DNA of 29,731 nt from Deltaproteobacteria bacterium (GCA_021786815.1 JAJYMR010000406.1:1-29731), one strand, 5' to 3'; shown: positions 8,089 to 17,685, numbered from the stretch's first letter. Program-made: numbers and translations. The notes: generated from the sequence alone by a model not told the origin.

Positions 8089-8523
8089 GTGAAGTTGCGA
8101 AGGGAATGTCGAGCCCGTTTTGCCCGCGGATTGATTGTTGCGCTCGCGATGCTCGCGAGCGCCGGCATGGTGATGACTCGCGCGGCCGTGCGCGCGGCGT
8201 TTGCCCAGGAGCCGTCTCCGACGCCGACGAACGGCCAGATTTTCATGCCGTCCCCGCCCACGCTCTCGGTGCAGGCGGTTCCAGCCTACGGCGTTGCGCC
8301 GCTTACCGTGGGATTCACCGTGATGGCGAACGATCCGGCCAATATCGGCTTCGTCTATTACAAGTGGAATTTCGGCGACGGCCACGTTTCGACGATACCG
8401 CCGCCGTTTGCGCTGAACACGTACACCAATCCCGGCTCCTATATCGTGACCGTGACCGCGGTGACCGAAGACGGACGCACTGCCACCGCGACAACCGGCG
8501 TAATTGTGCGTCCCCAGGGTTAG
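8089..8523 (+). CDS. small secreted single-PKD-domain protein
   Basis: A 144-residue exported protein. The N-terminus is Arg-rich, followed by a hydrophobic segment (LIVALAMLASAGMVM, about 15-29) and a possible signal peptidase site AFA/QE near residue 39. A short Pro/Thr/Ser linker leads to one PKD-type immunoglobulin-like domain (about 55-142), recognised by YYKWNFGDG followed by NTYTNPGSYIVTVTAV. PKD domains usually act as surface adhesion or spacer modules. Here one domain makes up nearly the whole mature protein, with no attached enzyme. The start is GTG 8089, within 22 nt of the upstream SDR stop, with only a weak purine-rich ribosome-binding site. Confidence 0.8.
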   Translation: MKLRRECRARFARGLIVALAMLASAGMVMTRAAVRAAFAQEPSPTPTNGQIFMPSPPTLSVQAVPAYGVAPLTVGFTVMANDPANIGFVYYKWNFGDGHVSTIPPPFALNTYTNPGSYIVTVTAVTEDGRTATATTGVIVRPQG

Positions 8524-8560
8524 CGAAGAAGTATCGGCGTTGGGACGCGGTGTCGATCGG

Positions 8561-8589
8561 TTGACACGTTTGTCGAATCGCCGGGTAAT
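8561..8589 (+). promoter_or_regulatory. candidate sigma-70 promoter for the lipoprotein gene
   Basis: There is an exact -35 TTGACA at 8561-8566, then 17 nt, then GGTAAT at 8584-8589 (four of six -10 positions). The expected transcription start is a few bases before ATG 8599, so the mRNA would have almost no leader. Confidence 0.5.
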
Positions 8590-8598
8590 TGACGGAAT

Positions 8599-9093
8599 AT
8601 GGCGGGATACGTGCGGAAAGGTTTCGTGTTGATGGTCGCCGCGGCGGCAGCGGCGTTGACGCTGGTGACCGCGGGATGCGAGCAGGCGGCGATACAGGCG
8701 AATGAGCAGCAACTCCAGGCCCAGCAACAGCAGCTCGACCAGTTGCGAAAGCAGATCGAGGCGCTGAAGGCCCAGCAGAGCTATCCGTCCGCTCCGCCGC
8801 CCGGGACTCCGGGAACCTGCGACTACAACGTGATGCATACCGCGACGCGTCGTGGCGGCGAGGCGTTTTCCTCGGGAAACATGAAGCGCGCGCTCGGCTA
8901 CTACCAGGACGCGCTCACCGCGTGTCCCGGCAACACGCGCGCCTTGCTGAACGTAGCGCGAACCAATGAAGCGCTCGGCAACCGCGAGCAGGCGATAACC
9001 TACTATCGCCAGGCGGCAGCCTCGACGACCGGGGACCCGAGGGACGTTGAGTCCGCGCGCGCCGCGCTCTCGCGCCTGAGCGCCTCGCGATAG
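8599..9093 (+). CDS. probable lipoprotein with coiled coil and TPR-like domain
   Basis: A 164-residue exported protein. KGFVLMVAAAAAALTLVTAGC looks like a lipoprotein signal with Cys27 as the lipidation site; the -3 residue is Thr, which is acceptable but not ideal. A Gln-rich heptad-like stretch (about 28-65, QQLQAQQQQLDQLRKQIEALKAQQ) is a short coiled coil, as in cell-envelope proteins such as YbgF/CpoB. After a Pro-rich linker come about two TPR-like helix pairs (about 85-160: GEAFSSGNMKRALGYYQDALTACPGN, then ALGNREQAITYYRQAAAS). The layout resembles a reduced CpoB (coiled coil plus TPR), but there is no tol-pal context, so I give no symbol. Confidence 0.82.
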   Translation: MAGYVRKGFVLMVAAAAAALTLVTAGCEQAAIQANEQQLQAQQQQLDQLRKQIEALKAQQSYPSAPPPGTPGTCDYNVMHTATRRGGEAFSSGNMKRALGYYQDALTACPGNTRALLNVARTNEALGNREQAITYYRQAAASTTGDPRDVESARAALSRLSASR

Positions 9094-9217
9094 TTCGAGG
9101 CTGTTCGGGCTTTCTCACCGGCCAGCTCAACACTTAAAACGCACTTCATAGGCAGGAGACCAGCCGCGTCGAGGCCGCGACTTTCCGCGCGCCGCGCCTG
9201 CGCAGGAGTATCGCGGT

Positions 9218-9241
9218 CCCCCGGGGGCAAAATTTTTCCCC
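9218..9241. repeat. G/C palindrome next to AAAATTTTT and CCCC
   Basis: CCCCC (9218-9222) is followed by GGGGG (9223-9227), then CAAAATTTTT and CCCC (9238-9241). The G-run can pair with either flanking C-run. It lies in the 261-nt gap between the lipoprotein gene and the next gene. I see no T-tract that would make it a terminator. Confidence 0.5.
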
Positions 9242-9354
9242 GACGGGAACCATCCGCGATTCTGAAGTGTTTAACGGCTGATCGTTGCCGACAACAGGTT
9301 CGTGACAGCCTGCGCAGACCGTCGCGACCCGTATTGGCCCAGGAGCACACGCGA

Positions 9355-9807
9355 ATGACGGCAAGAATCGGCCCGGCGCCGGAAGCCGCTCTCGAAAAGA
9401 CGGTCGGACTGCATCAGATTCTTCCCTCCCAGTACTTCGAGCTCCACGCGGGCAATCGCTTCTCCGCCGAGCAGCGCCTGATGCTCGCGATGCTCGCCGA
9501 CGCGCTTAACGTCTATCGGCGCGGCGTTCTCTCGCGGGCGACGCGAAAACGGCTTCTGTACCTCGACGCCGAGCGCTGGATAATGGCGGGCGGCGAGAAC
9601 GCGCACGCCTTCGGCTTCGAGACCGTGTGCGACGCGCTCGGAATCAACGCCGCGGTTCTTCGCCGCAACCTGGTAGCCTGGAAGCATCGGGCAAGCCACG
9701 AGCCCGCCGTCGGCGCCTCGCGCCATCTGAGGCTCAAGACGACGCCGCGCGAACGCAGGCTCGTCCGCCCGCGCCCGAGCGAGCGAAGATCGAGGCGCTC
9801 GCGCTAG
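9355..9807 (+). CDS. small helical protein of deltaproteobacterial type, unknown function
   Basis: A 150-residue cytoplasmic protein. The central part (RFSAEQRLMLAMLADALNVYRR... RLLYLDAERWIMAGGE... FGFETVCDALGINAAVLRRNLVAWK) is a run of helices. It ends in a helix-turn-helix-like pair: C-x2-LG followed by LRRNL-x2-W. From memory, similar short proteins are widespread in deltaproteobacteria without an assigned role. The C-terminal 40 residues are very basic (RERRLVRPRPSERRSRRSR), which suggests nucleic-acid contact. ATG 9355 is preceded by AGGAG; an in-frame TTG at 9334 would add seven residues and overlap that site. A DNA- or RNA-binding role is inference. Confidence 0.75.
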   Translation: MTARIGPAPEAALEKTVGLHQILPSQYFELHAGNRFSAEQRLMLAMLADALNVYRRGVLSRATRKRLLYLDAERWIMAGGENAHAFGFETVCDALGINAAVLRRNLVAWKHRASHEPAVGASRHLRLKTTPRERRLVRPRPSERRSRRSR

Positions 9808-10021
9808 CACGCGCGGCCCGCGCGTCATTGCGCGCCGGGCATCCCGGAGCGCCGCGCCCGCTCGTCTCTCGTATTCTCGGCTCAACCGTGCGATATATTC
9901 TCCGGTCCGCGCAGGGCGTCATCGCCGGGCGCGGCGCGCAGAGCCTCCGCGCATGGCCGACAAAGCCGGCAAAGCAAATCGAAGCCGGGTTTCGGACCGT
10001 TTGCGCGGTGCGTACTCGTAC

Positions 10022-10045
10022 ATGAGGAGGAATCGTCAGGCTTGA
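10022..10045 (+). CDS. possible 7-codon leader ORF overlapping the SDR start
   Basis: ATG 10022 opens a seven-codon frame (MRRNRQA) whose TGA overlaps the TTG start of the next gene. Its second and third codons are the Shine-Dalgarno sequence (AGGAGG) of that gene. It may be fortuitous, or it may couple translation. Confidence 0.2.
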   Translation: MRRNRQA

Positions 10046-10815
10046 AAGACGTATTCAGCGTTGAAGGCAAGGTAACGATCGTAACCGGCGGAGGAACCGG
10101 AATCGGCGAGTCGATCGCGAAGGAATTCGCGCGCCGAGGCGCTCCGGTCCTGATTGCGAGCCGCAAGGCCGAGCATCTCGAACCCGTGCGCGACGCTATC
10201 CGCAAGGAAGGCGGCAAGTGCGAGATGACGGTGTGCGACGTGCGCGTGCCCGAACAGTGCGACACGATGGTCGAAACGGCGGTGAAGCATTTCGGCCGTC
10301 TCGACGTGCTCGTCAATAACCACGGTGCGAGCATCGCGGCGCCGTCGCTGGACCTTTCGGCCAACGGATGGCGCGCCGTGATCGGCATCAACCTCGACGG
10401 CGTCTTCTTCTGCGCCAAGGCCGCGGCTCGCCAGTTCATGAAACAGGGCGGCGGTGGCTCGATCATCAATATTTCCTCGACTGCGGGCGTTCACGGGTCG
10501 CCCACGATGCTGCCGTATGGGGCGGCCAAGGCGGGCGTGATCAACCTGACCGTGTCGCATGCGGGCGAGTGGGGTTCGCACGGAATCCGGGTCAACTGTA
10601 TCGCGCCGGGGCCGATCGACACCGAAGGAGCCGCGCCGCGCGTGTGGCCCAATCCGAAGGTCAAGGAGATGGTCGCGAAATCGCGCGCGCTCGGACGCTT
10701 CGGCCGGGTCGAGGAGATCTCCTACCCGTGCTTGTTCCTCGCCTCCGAGGCCTCCAGCTACGTGACCGGCGCGCTGCTTATCGTTGACGGGGGCGATGCG
10801 CCGCGCATGGGTTGA
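10042..10815 (+). CDS. SDR-family oxidoreductase, probable 3-hydroxyacyl-CoA dehydrogenase type
   Basis: A 257-residue classical SDR. It has TGGGTGIG (15-22) in the Rossmann fold and VNNHG in place of NNAG. Ser145/146 (NISSTAG), Tyr159 and Lys163 (YGAAK) form the catalytic set. IVDGGDAPRMG closes the C-terminus. An arginine after beta-2 (ASRKAEHL) hints at NADP(H). The start is TTG 10042, supported by AGGAGGA about 11 nt upstream and by the family's usual N-terminal length. It is followed on the same strand, after 131 nt, by an acyl-CoA dehydrogenase and two MaoC proteins. I therefore infer that it supplies the hydroxyacyl-CoA oxidation step of a beta-oxidation-like pathway. It could also be a 2,4-dienoyl-CoA reductase-type SDR. 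Confidence 0.9.
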   Translation: MKDVFSVEGKVTIVTGGGTGIGESIAKEFARRGAPVLIASRKAEHLEPVRDAIRKEGGKCEMTVCDVRVPEQCDTMVETAVKHFGRLDVLVNNHGASIAAPSLDLSANGWRAVIGINLDGVFFCAKAAARQFMKQGGGGSIINISSTAGVHGSPTMLPYGAAKAGVINLTVSHAGEWGSHGIRVNCIAPGPIDTEGAAPRVWPNPKVKEMVAKSRALGRFGRVEEISYPCLFLASEASSYVTGALLIVDGGDAPRMG

Positions 10816-10946
10816 GCTTAAGCGGCCGGCCCGGGGTTTCCCTTGTCGGTTCGGGCGCGTCATGGTAACGGCATTTCGTGTCGAAGCCCGGCGCTTCGGC
10901 TCGCGGCCGGTTGCCGCGGCAGAGTTTTAGAGGAAGGTCTTCTACC

Positions 10947-12077
10947 TTGGATTTCGGTTTCAGTGAGGAACAGGAGATGCTGCGTGCGAGCGCGCGCAGC
11001 CTTCTTGAAAAGGAATGCCCCTCGACGGTCGTGCGCAAGCTGATGGACGACGAGCGCGGCTACGACCCGACGCTATGGAAAAAGATGGCGGAACTGGGCT
11101 GGACCGGGCTGGTGCTGCCCGAGGAGTTCGGCGGGGGCGGTCTTACCTACGTTGACCTGGTCGTCATCCTGGAGGAGATGGGCCGCGTTCTGCTCCCGTC
11201 GCCCTTTATCTGGACCGTGATGTTCGGCGAGACGCTCAAGCGTGCCGGCTCGCCGCAGCAGAAAAAGGAAATGCTGCCGAAGATCGCCTCGGGCGAACTG
11301 GTCGCGACGGTTGCCTACATGGAGCCGGGCGGGCGATGGGATGCGCAGGGCGTCACGATGGAGGCCCGTCGCGAAGGCACCGGCTTCCGGCTTGAAGGCA
11401 GGAAGCTCTACGTGCCCGACGCTCACGTGGCCGGCCGTTTCCTGGTCGCGGCGCGTACCGGCGGCGCGGGCGAGCGCGGAATCACGCTGTTTATCGTCGA
11501 TTCGAAGCATCCCGGCGTCACCGTCACGCCGCTCAAGACGATGGACCAGACGCGCAAGCTTTCCGAAGTCGCGTTCACGGGCGTGCACGTCGAGCCGGAG
11601 GCCGTCGTCGGGTCCGTGGATGAGGGATGGCCGATACTGGCGCAGGTTATCGACCGTACCAAGGTTGGGCTCGCGGCCGAGATGATGGGCGCGGCGCAGA
11701 AGGTGCTCGAGACGGCGACCGAATACGCCAAGATTCGCGTCCAGTTCGGCCGCCCGGTCGGGAGCTTCCAAGCCGTTCAGCACAAGTGCGCCAATATGCT
11801 GCTCGACGTCGAAAGCGCCAAATCGGTCGTCTATTACGCGGCGTGGGCGGTTACCAACGAGGTCGCCGAGGCGCCGCTCGCCGCAGCGACCGCCAAGGCC
11901 ACGGCTTCCGACGCGTTCCGGTGCACGGCGAACGAGGGTATCCAGGTGCATGGCGGAATCGGGTTCACCTGGGAGCACGACATGCATCTCTATTTCAAAC
12001 GCGCCAAGTCCTCGGAGTTCACCTTCGGCGACGCGAGTTCCAATCGCGAGCAGGTGGCGAGTCTGATCGGACTGTAG
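10947..12077 (+). CDS. acyl-CoA dehydrogenase
   Basis: A 376-residue flavoprotein of the acyl-CoA dehydrogenase family, which introduces an alpha-beta double bond into an acyl-CoA and passes electrons to ETF. Domains in order: an N-terminal helical domain (DFGFSEEQEMLRASARSLLEKECP), a middle beta domain (VATVAYMEPGG..., about 105-215) and a C-terminal helical domain (about 225-376) with RVQFGRPVGSFQAVQHK and IQVHGGIGFTWEHDMHLYFKRA. Glu343 in TWEHD is at the position conserved in this subgroup and is probably the catalytic base. I choose TTG 10947 because AGAGGAAGG lies 8 nt upstream and the protein then starts exactly as relatives do; an in-frame upstream start at 10878 would add 23 unlike residues. 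The MaoC gene begins 27 nt after its stop. Confidence 0.93.
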   Translation: MDFGFSEEQEMLRASARSLLEKECPSTVVRKLMDDERGYDPTLWKKMAELGWTGLVLPEEFGGGGLTYVDLVVILEEMGRVLLPSPFIWTVMFGETLKRAGSPQQKKEMLPKIASGELVATVAYMEPGGRWDAQGVTMEARREGTGFRLEGRKLYVPDAHVAGRFLVAARTGGAGERGITLFIVDSKHPGVTVTPLKTMDQTRKLSEVAFTGVHVEPEAVVGSVDEGWPILAQVIDRTKVGLAAEMMGAAQKVLETATEYAKIRVQFGRPVGSFQAVQHKCANMLLDVESAKSVVYYAAWAVTNEVAEAPLAAATAKATASDAFRCTANEGIQVHGGIGFTWEHDMHLYFKRAKSSEFTFGDASSNREQVASLIGL

Positions 12078-12104
12078 CGCGCGCTAACCGAAGAGGTTGA
12101 ATCG

Positions 12105-12566
12105 ATGGCTGACCAGAGCATCGTTGGCAAGACAGGCAAACCCTTCAAAATTCCGATCGAATGGAGCAAGGTGCGCGAGTTCGCCCGCGCCATCAAGGAT
12201 CCCAACCCGCTCTATTTCGATCCGGAACTGGCCAAAAAGGAATGCGGCGGAATTCCGGTCCCGGTCACGTTCCTGCAGACCGCCGCCTTCTGGCAGGACG
12301 AGCAGTCGAGCCCCGGGATGGGCGGTTTCGACCTTCGCCGTATCCTGCACGGCGAGCAGGAGTTCGAACTGCTAAGGCCGATCATGGTCGGCGACGTGCT
12401 GACCGGAGTCGCGCGGGTCGCGAACATGTTCGAAAAAGAGGGCGGACGCGGCGGCAAGATGCGGTTTCTCGTGGTCGAGACCGAATACACCAACCAGAAA
12501 GGCGAGAAGGCGGCGATCGCGCGTTCGACGCTTATCGAAACCGGGCAGGCGGTCAAAGCCAGCTGA
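12105..12566 (+). CDS. MaoC-like hydratase subunit lacking catalytic His (HadA/HadC type)
   Basis: A 153-residue hot-dog-fold protein of the FAS1-like / MaoC N-terminal group. At the active-site loop it reads ARAIKDPNPLYFD: Asp32 is present but the position of the catalytic His in Asp-x4-His is Tyr37. HGEQEFELLRPIMVGD and the MRFLVVETEYTNQKGE strand pair are typical of the group. Such proteins usually act as the non-catalytic, substrate-channel half of an (R)-specific enoyl-CoA/ACP hydratase heterodimer, as HadA or HadC does in mycobacteria. The next gene supplies a subunit with intact residues 42 nt downstream. The gene starts 27 nt after the acyl-CoA dehydrogenase, so they form an operon. 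Confidence 0.9.
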   Translation: MADQSIVGKTGKPFKIPIEWSKVREFARAIKDPNPLYFDPELAKKECGGIPVPVTFLQTAAFWQDEQSSPGMGGFDLRRILHGEQEFELLRPIMVGDVLTGVARVANMFEKEGGRGGKMRFLVVETEYTNQKGEKAAIARSTLIETGQAVKAS

Positions 12567-12608
12567 CGGGTTCGGAAACCGCGGCGACGGGCCGCAGGAG
12601 AGATTGCG

Positions 12609-13031
12609 ATGCCGGCAAAGCTCAAATTCGATCAGGTTAAAGTCGGGGATGAAATTCCCGCGTTTGTCGTTGAAGGGGTCACCCGTCCGGATTTCGTCCG
12701 CTACGCGGGTGCTTCCGGCGATTTCGTCCCGCTCCACTACGACCAGACTTTCGTCGAGGCGGCGGGGATTCCGACCGTCTTCGCGCAGGGGATGTTCACC
12801 GCAGGGCTGCTTTCCAAGGCGCTGACGGATTACGCAGGGGTCGGACAGGTCCGCAACTTCAAGGTCCGGTTTGCGACGCGCGTATGGCCGGGCGACACGG
12901 TTACCTGCCGCGGCAAGGTTACCAACAAGACCGAAAAGAACGGCGAGAAGATAATCGAAGGCGATCTCGAGGTCGTCAACCAGAAGGGCGAGGCCGCTAT
13001 CAAGGGCTCGTTCGCGGCCGCCTGCGCCTGA
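12609..13031 (+). CDS. MaoC-family hydratase, catalytic subunit (HadB type)
   Basis: A 140-residue single hot-dog MaoC dehydratase/hydratase. The hydratase motif is intact: YAGASGDFVPLHYD with Asp38 and His43 (Asp-x4-His), followed by FAQGMFTAGLL, a common MaoC segment. It would add water to a 2-enoyl-CoA to give the 3-hydroxyacyl-CoA. AGGAGA precedes the ATG. With the upstream acyl-CoA dehydrogenase, the His-less MaoC and the SDR, it completes dehydrogenation, hydration and oxidation. No thiolase is present in the window. A strong terminator begins 64 nt after the stop, so this is the last gene of the operon. Confidence 0.92.
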   Translation: MPAKLKFDQVKVGDEIPAFVVEGVTRPDFVRYAGASGDFVPLHYDQTFVEAAGIPTVFAQGMFTAGLLSKALTDYAGVGQVRNFKVRFATRVWPGDTVTCRGKVTNKTEKNGEKIIEGDLEVVNQKGEAAIKGSFAAACA

Positions 13032-13094
13032 TCCACGTCTGTGGCCGCGTGCGATTGGTCGCGGGCGGCTCACCAAAATCGCTTTCAGAACATG

Positions 13095-13131
13095 CGATGC
13101 CGGAGGTTTACCCCTCCGGCATCGTTTGTTT
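13095..13131 (+). terminator. intrinsic terminator of the acyl-CoA operon
   Basis: A perfect 12-bp stem, CGATGCCGGAGG (13095-13106) with CCTCCGGCATCG (13113-13124), a six-base loop (TTTACC), then TTTGTTT. It has all the hallmarks of a Rho-independent terminator. Confidence 0.93.
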
Positions 13132-13299
13132 CAGAAGGGGTGCGGTTCCGATGGGCGCTCGGGAACGAATCGGCATCGGCGGCGCGGTTCCTTGATAAGT
13201 CGGGGGAATTGCGCCAAACAATGGTCGGTGAAAGCGTAGATAACGCCGCCGGAGTGGCTGAAGCAGCCCCGACCCCCGAGTGGTGGAGTGTTTCCTGCA

Positions 13300-14754
13300 A
13301 TGGTCGAACCGCGTTACATCATAATTCACGGACATTTCTATCAGCCGCCGCGTGAAAGCCCCTGGACCGGCCTTATCAGCGCCGAGTACGGCGCGGCTCC
13401 GTTTTCCAACTGGAACGAGCGAATCCTGAGCGAGTGCTACACGGCCAACGCCCACGCCCACGTCATGGAGGGCACGGTCGTTCACGTCCGTAACAACTAC
13501 GAACTGCTGAATTTCGACCTCGGGCCGACATTGGCCTCGTGGCTCGAGCGCCACGGCAAGACCGCCTATCGGGCCTTCAGGCGCGGCGACGAGCTTGGCG
13601 CGAACCGTCACGACGGGCGCGGTAACGCGATCGCGCAGGCGTACAGCCATTCGATTCTCCCGCTGCTCCATCCGCGCGACCGCGAGTTGCAGGTTGCATG
13701 GGGAATCGACGACTTCGTCTTCCGCTTCGGCAGGCGTCCGGAAGGGATGTGGATTCCCGAATGCGCCGCTGACGAGGACACGTTGGATGCGCTCGCGGCG
13801 GAAGGGCTCAAGTTCACGATCCTCGGCGACGACCAAGGCGTCTTTCGCGGTCCGGAAGCGAAACAGCGCTCGGCCGGGCCGTTCCTGTGGCGGCGCGGCG
13901 AGCGCACGCTCGCCGTCTTTCGGTTCGATCGCGCGCTTTCGGCCTTGATTTCGTTTGGCGACGGCCTGGAAGACGGAGCGGCGCTTGCCGAAAGGCTTGC
14001 CCAGGCCGCACTCGAGCTTGAACCCGGCGGGGCGCTGCTTGTCGCGACCGACGGCGAGACTTTCGGCCATCACAAGCGAAGCGGCGCAGCCGAGCTTGCC
14101 CGCGCGATGATGGCGCTCGGGCGGCGCGACGACGTGGTCGTGACCAACTGCTCCGCCTACCTCGCCGCGCATCCGGCCGCTGGCTCCTTCGAGATCAACG
14201 GGCCGAGTTCGTGGAGCTGTGCGCACGGAATCGAGCGATGGCGCTCGGATTGCGGATGCCGGATCGATCCGGAAACCATGCAAGCGTGGCGCGCGCCGTT
14301 TTTCGACGCGATGGAGTTCGTGAAAAACCACACGAACGAAGTCTATGACCGGTTCGCGCCGCCGATGGTCGAGAAGCCGGGCGATGCTTTGAGAGAGTCG
14401 GTACTGCTGTTCATCGATCCGAATCCTGCCGTGCAGGAGGAGTTTTTCACGCGGCACAAGGTGACCGACGAGCACAAACGCGAGCGCCTGATGCGGCTTT
14501 TCGAGATGGTCCGGGCGGGCCAGTCGGCGCTTACCAGTTGCGCCTGGTTCTTCGACGATTTCGGCGGGCTCGAGGGCAGGGTGGCGCTCAGATGGGCGGC
14601 GCGCGCCGTCGAGATAGCGGCTGAGTTCGCGCCCGGAATCGAGGGCGAGCTTCTCGGGCGTCTTCGCGAGTTGCGCTCCAATCGCCGCGACATCGGTGAT
14701 GCTGCGACGCTTTACCTGAGTCTCAAGACGCGCGAAGCACGCGGGAGGATCTAG
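13300..14754 (+). CDS. glycoside hydrolase family 57 / DUF3536 protein, short form
   Basis: A 484-residue protein of the GH57 superfamily (alpha-amylase and 4-alpha-glucanotransferase type), cytoplasmic by lack of a signal. The N-terminus reads IIHGHFYQPPRESPW, the first GH57 conserved region. Glu154 in WIPECAADEDTLD matches the family nucleophile, and Asp251 in ATDGETFGHHK matches the acid/base. Beyond these come features of the DUF3536 branch (SWSCAHGIERWRSDCGC, SALTSCAWFFDDFGGLEG). Full-length members I recall are about 800 residues, so this copy seems to lack their C-terminal part. ATG 13300 lies 12 nt after GGAG; an in-frame GTG at 13288 is the alternative. The acetyl-CoA synthetase gene starts 3 nt after its stop. 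The substrate is presumably an alpha-glucan or glycogen. Confidence 0.88.
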   Translation: MVEPRYIIIHGHFYQPPRESPWTGLISAEYGAAPFSNWNERILSECYTANAHAHVMEGTVVHVRNNYELLNFDLGPTLASWLERHGKTAYRAFRRGDELGANRHDGRGNAIAQAYSHSILPLLHPRDRELQVAWGIDDFVFRFGRRPEGMWIPECAADEDTLDALAAEGLKFTILGDDQGVFRGPEAKQRSAGPFLWRRGERTLAVFRFDRALSALISFGDGLEDGAALAERLAQAALELEPGGALLVATDGETFGHHKRSGAAELARAMMALGRRDDVVVTNCSAYLAAHPAAGSFEINGPSSWSCAHGIERWRSDCGCRIDPETMQAWRAPFFDAMEFVKNHTNEVYDRFAPPMVEKPGDALRESVLLFIDPNPAVQEEFFTRHKVTDEHKRERLMRLFEMVRAGQSALTSCAWFFDDFGGLEGRVALRWAARAVEIAAEFAPGIEGELLGRLRELRSNRRDIGDAATLYLSLKTREARGRI

Positions 14755-14757
14755 GCG

Positions 14758-16716
<1,959 letters not shown>

Positions 16717-16742
16717 AGATTTCGAAGCAGTCAGGGAGCGAG

Positions 16743-16773
16743 AGGGGTGGCTGAGCCACCCCTTTTTATTTTC
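16743..16773 (+). terminator. intrinsic terminator after acetyl-CoA synthetase
   Basis: A 9-bp stem, AGGGGTGGC (16743-16751) with GCCACCCCT (16755-16763), a TGA loop, then TTTTATTTT. The T-tract is only on the plus side, so it serves acsA and not the convergent minus-strand gene. Confidence 0.95.
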
Positions 16774-16779
16774 CGGGAT

Positions 16780-17685
16780 TTATCGCGCGCGTGACGGCTC
16801 GGACGGCGAGCTCACGACGGTGTTTTCCGCGCGCACTCCCGCCGCGTAGAACCGCACAAGCTCGGTGATGACCTCTGGTCCTCCCGCCGCAATCGTCCCT
16901 TCCTGCTTGAGCATCCGGTAGGGCGCGCGGGAATCGAAATAATAGGTGCTGCTCGGAACGAACCTGTTGACCACGCTCAGCACGAACCCCGGCCACGACC
17001 GCATCAGCGTGCTCACGTCAGGCGTCGTCGTCACCTTGAAGGCTGAAAAGGTGCCCGCTGGAACGGTCACCCGCTGGACGCTTTCGACACGTACGTTCTG
17101 TCCCACGTAGCCGTAGGGCGAGATTTGCTGGTTTAGCTCGCCCGTGGCCCCGTCGCGCATCGAGCCCAACACCCGGACGAAAGCGACGGGTGGAACCGCG
17201 TCGGGATACAGGTCGGACGGAAACCTGGCCGCGCCCGCGATACGCAGGGCGGGATCGTTGCGCCAGAACGTGCTCTTTAGCGCCCGGCCCGCCGCGTCGT
17301 ACATCGTCCATCCGAACATCGCGCATCCCGGAGAACCCTTGGGAAGGACCCAAAAGGCGACGGTGTGCTGGTTTTTCGGCAGCGTGGTCATCTCGACGTG
17401 GAGCAGGTTGCCGTCGTCGGTTTCGTCCCAGGACTTGATGCGGCTCAGCTCGACGCCGGTTTTCGAATCGGCTTGAACCCGCTCGTCCACTTCGGCCGAG
17501 GCCGGCGGTGCGATGGTCTCGACGACTTTTTGCGACGGAGCGGGCGCGAGAAGACCGCGCGCCTTGAGCGTCTGCTCGAACTCAGCGGAGGGCGATACGG
17601 ATGAAGTCCCGGCCGTGACGGTGGTCGCCGTAGAGGCAACGACAGCCAGCGGCAGTAACAAGAGGAACAACTTTCGAATCTGCAA
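16780..17685 (-). CDS. exported protein, DUF3108-like
   Basis: A 301-residue predicted periplasmic protein. The N-terminus has a basic start (LQIRK) and a hydrophobic segment (LFLLLLPLAVVASTATTVTAG), a clear signal peptide. The body is mostly beta-strand. The segment VTVPAGTFSAFKVTTT, followed about 30 residues later by STYYFDSRAPYRMLKQEG, resembles DUF3108-type periplasmic proteins, in which an AGTF motif precedes a WY-x-n strand. The role of that family is not well defined. I choose TTG 17685 because GGAAAG lies 9 nt upstream and the signal peptide then starts the protein. The open frame extends 133 codons further, but that part overlaps the divergent rimP leader and is not protein-like. 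Family assignment is tentative. Confidence 0.75.
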   Translation of the reverse strand: MQIRKLFLLLLPLAVVASTATTVTAGTSSVSPSAEFEQTLKARGLLAPAPSQKVVETIAPPASAEVDERVQADSKTGVELSRIKSWDETDDGNLLHVEMTTLPKNQHTVAFWVLPKGSPGCAMFGWTMYDAAGRALKSTFWRNDPALRIAGAARFPSDLYPDAVPPVAFVRVLGSMRDGATGELNQQISPYGYVGQNVRVESVQRVTVPAGTFSAFKVTTTPDVSTLMRSWPGFVLSVVNRFVPSSTYYFDSRAPYRMLKQEGTIAAGGPEVITELVRFYAAGVRAENTVVSSPSEPSRAR

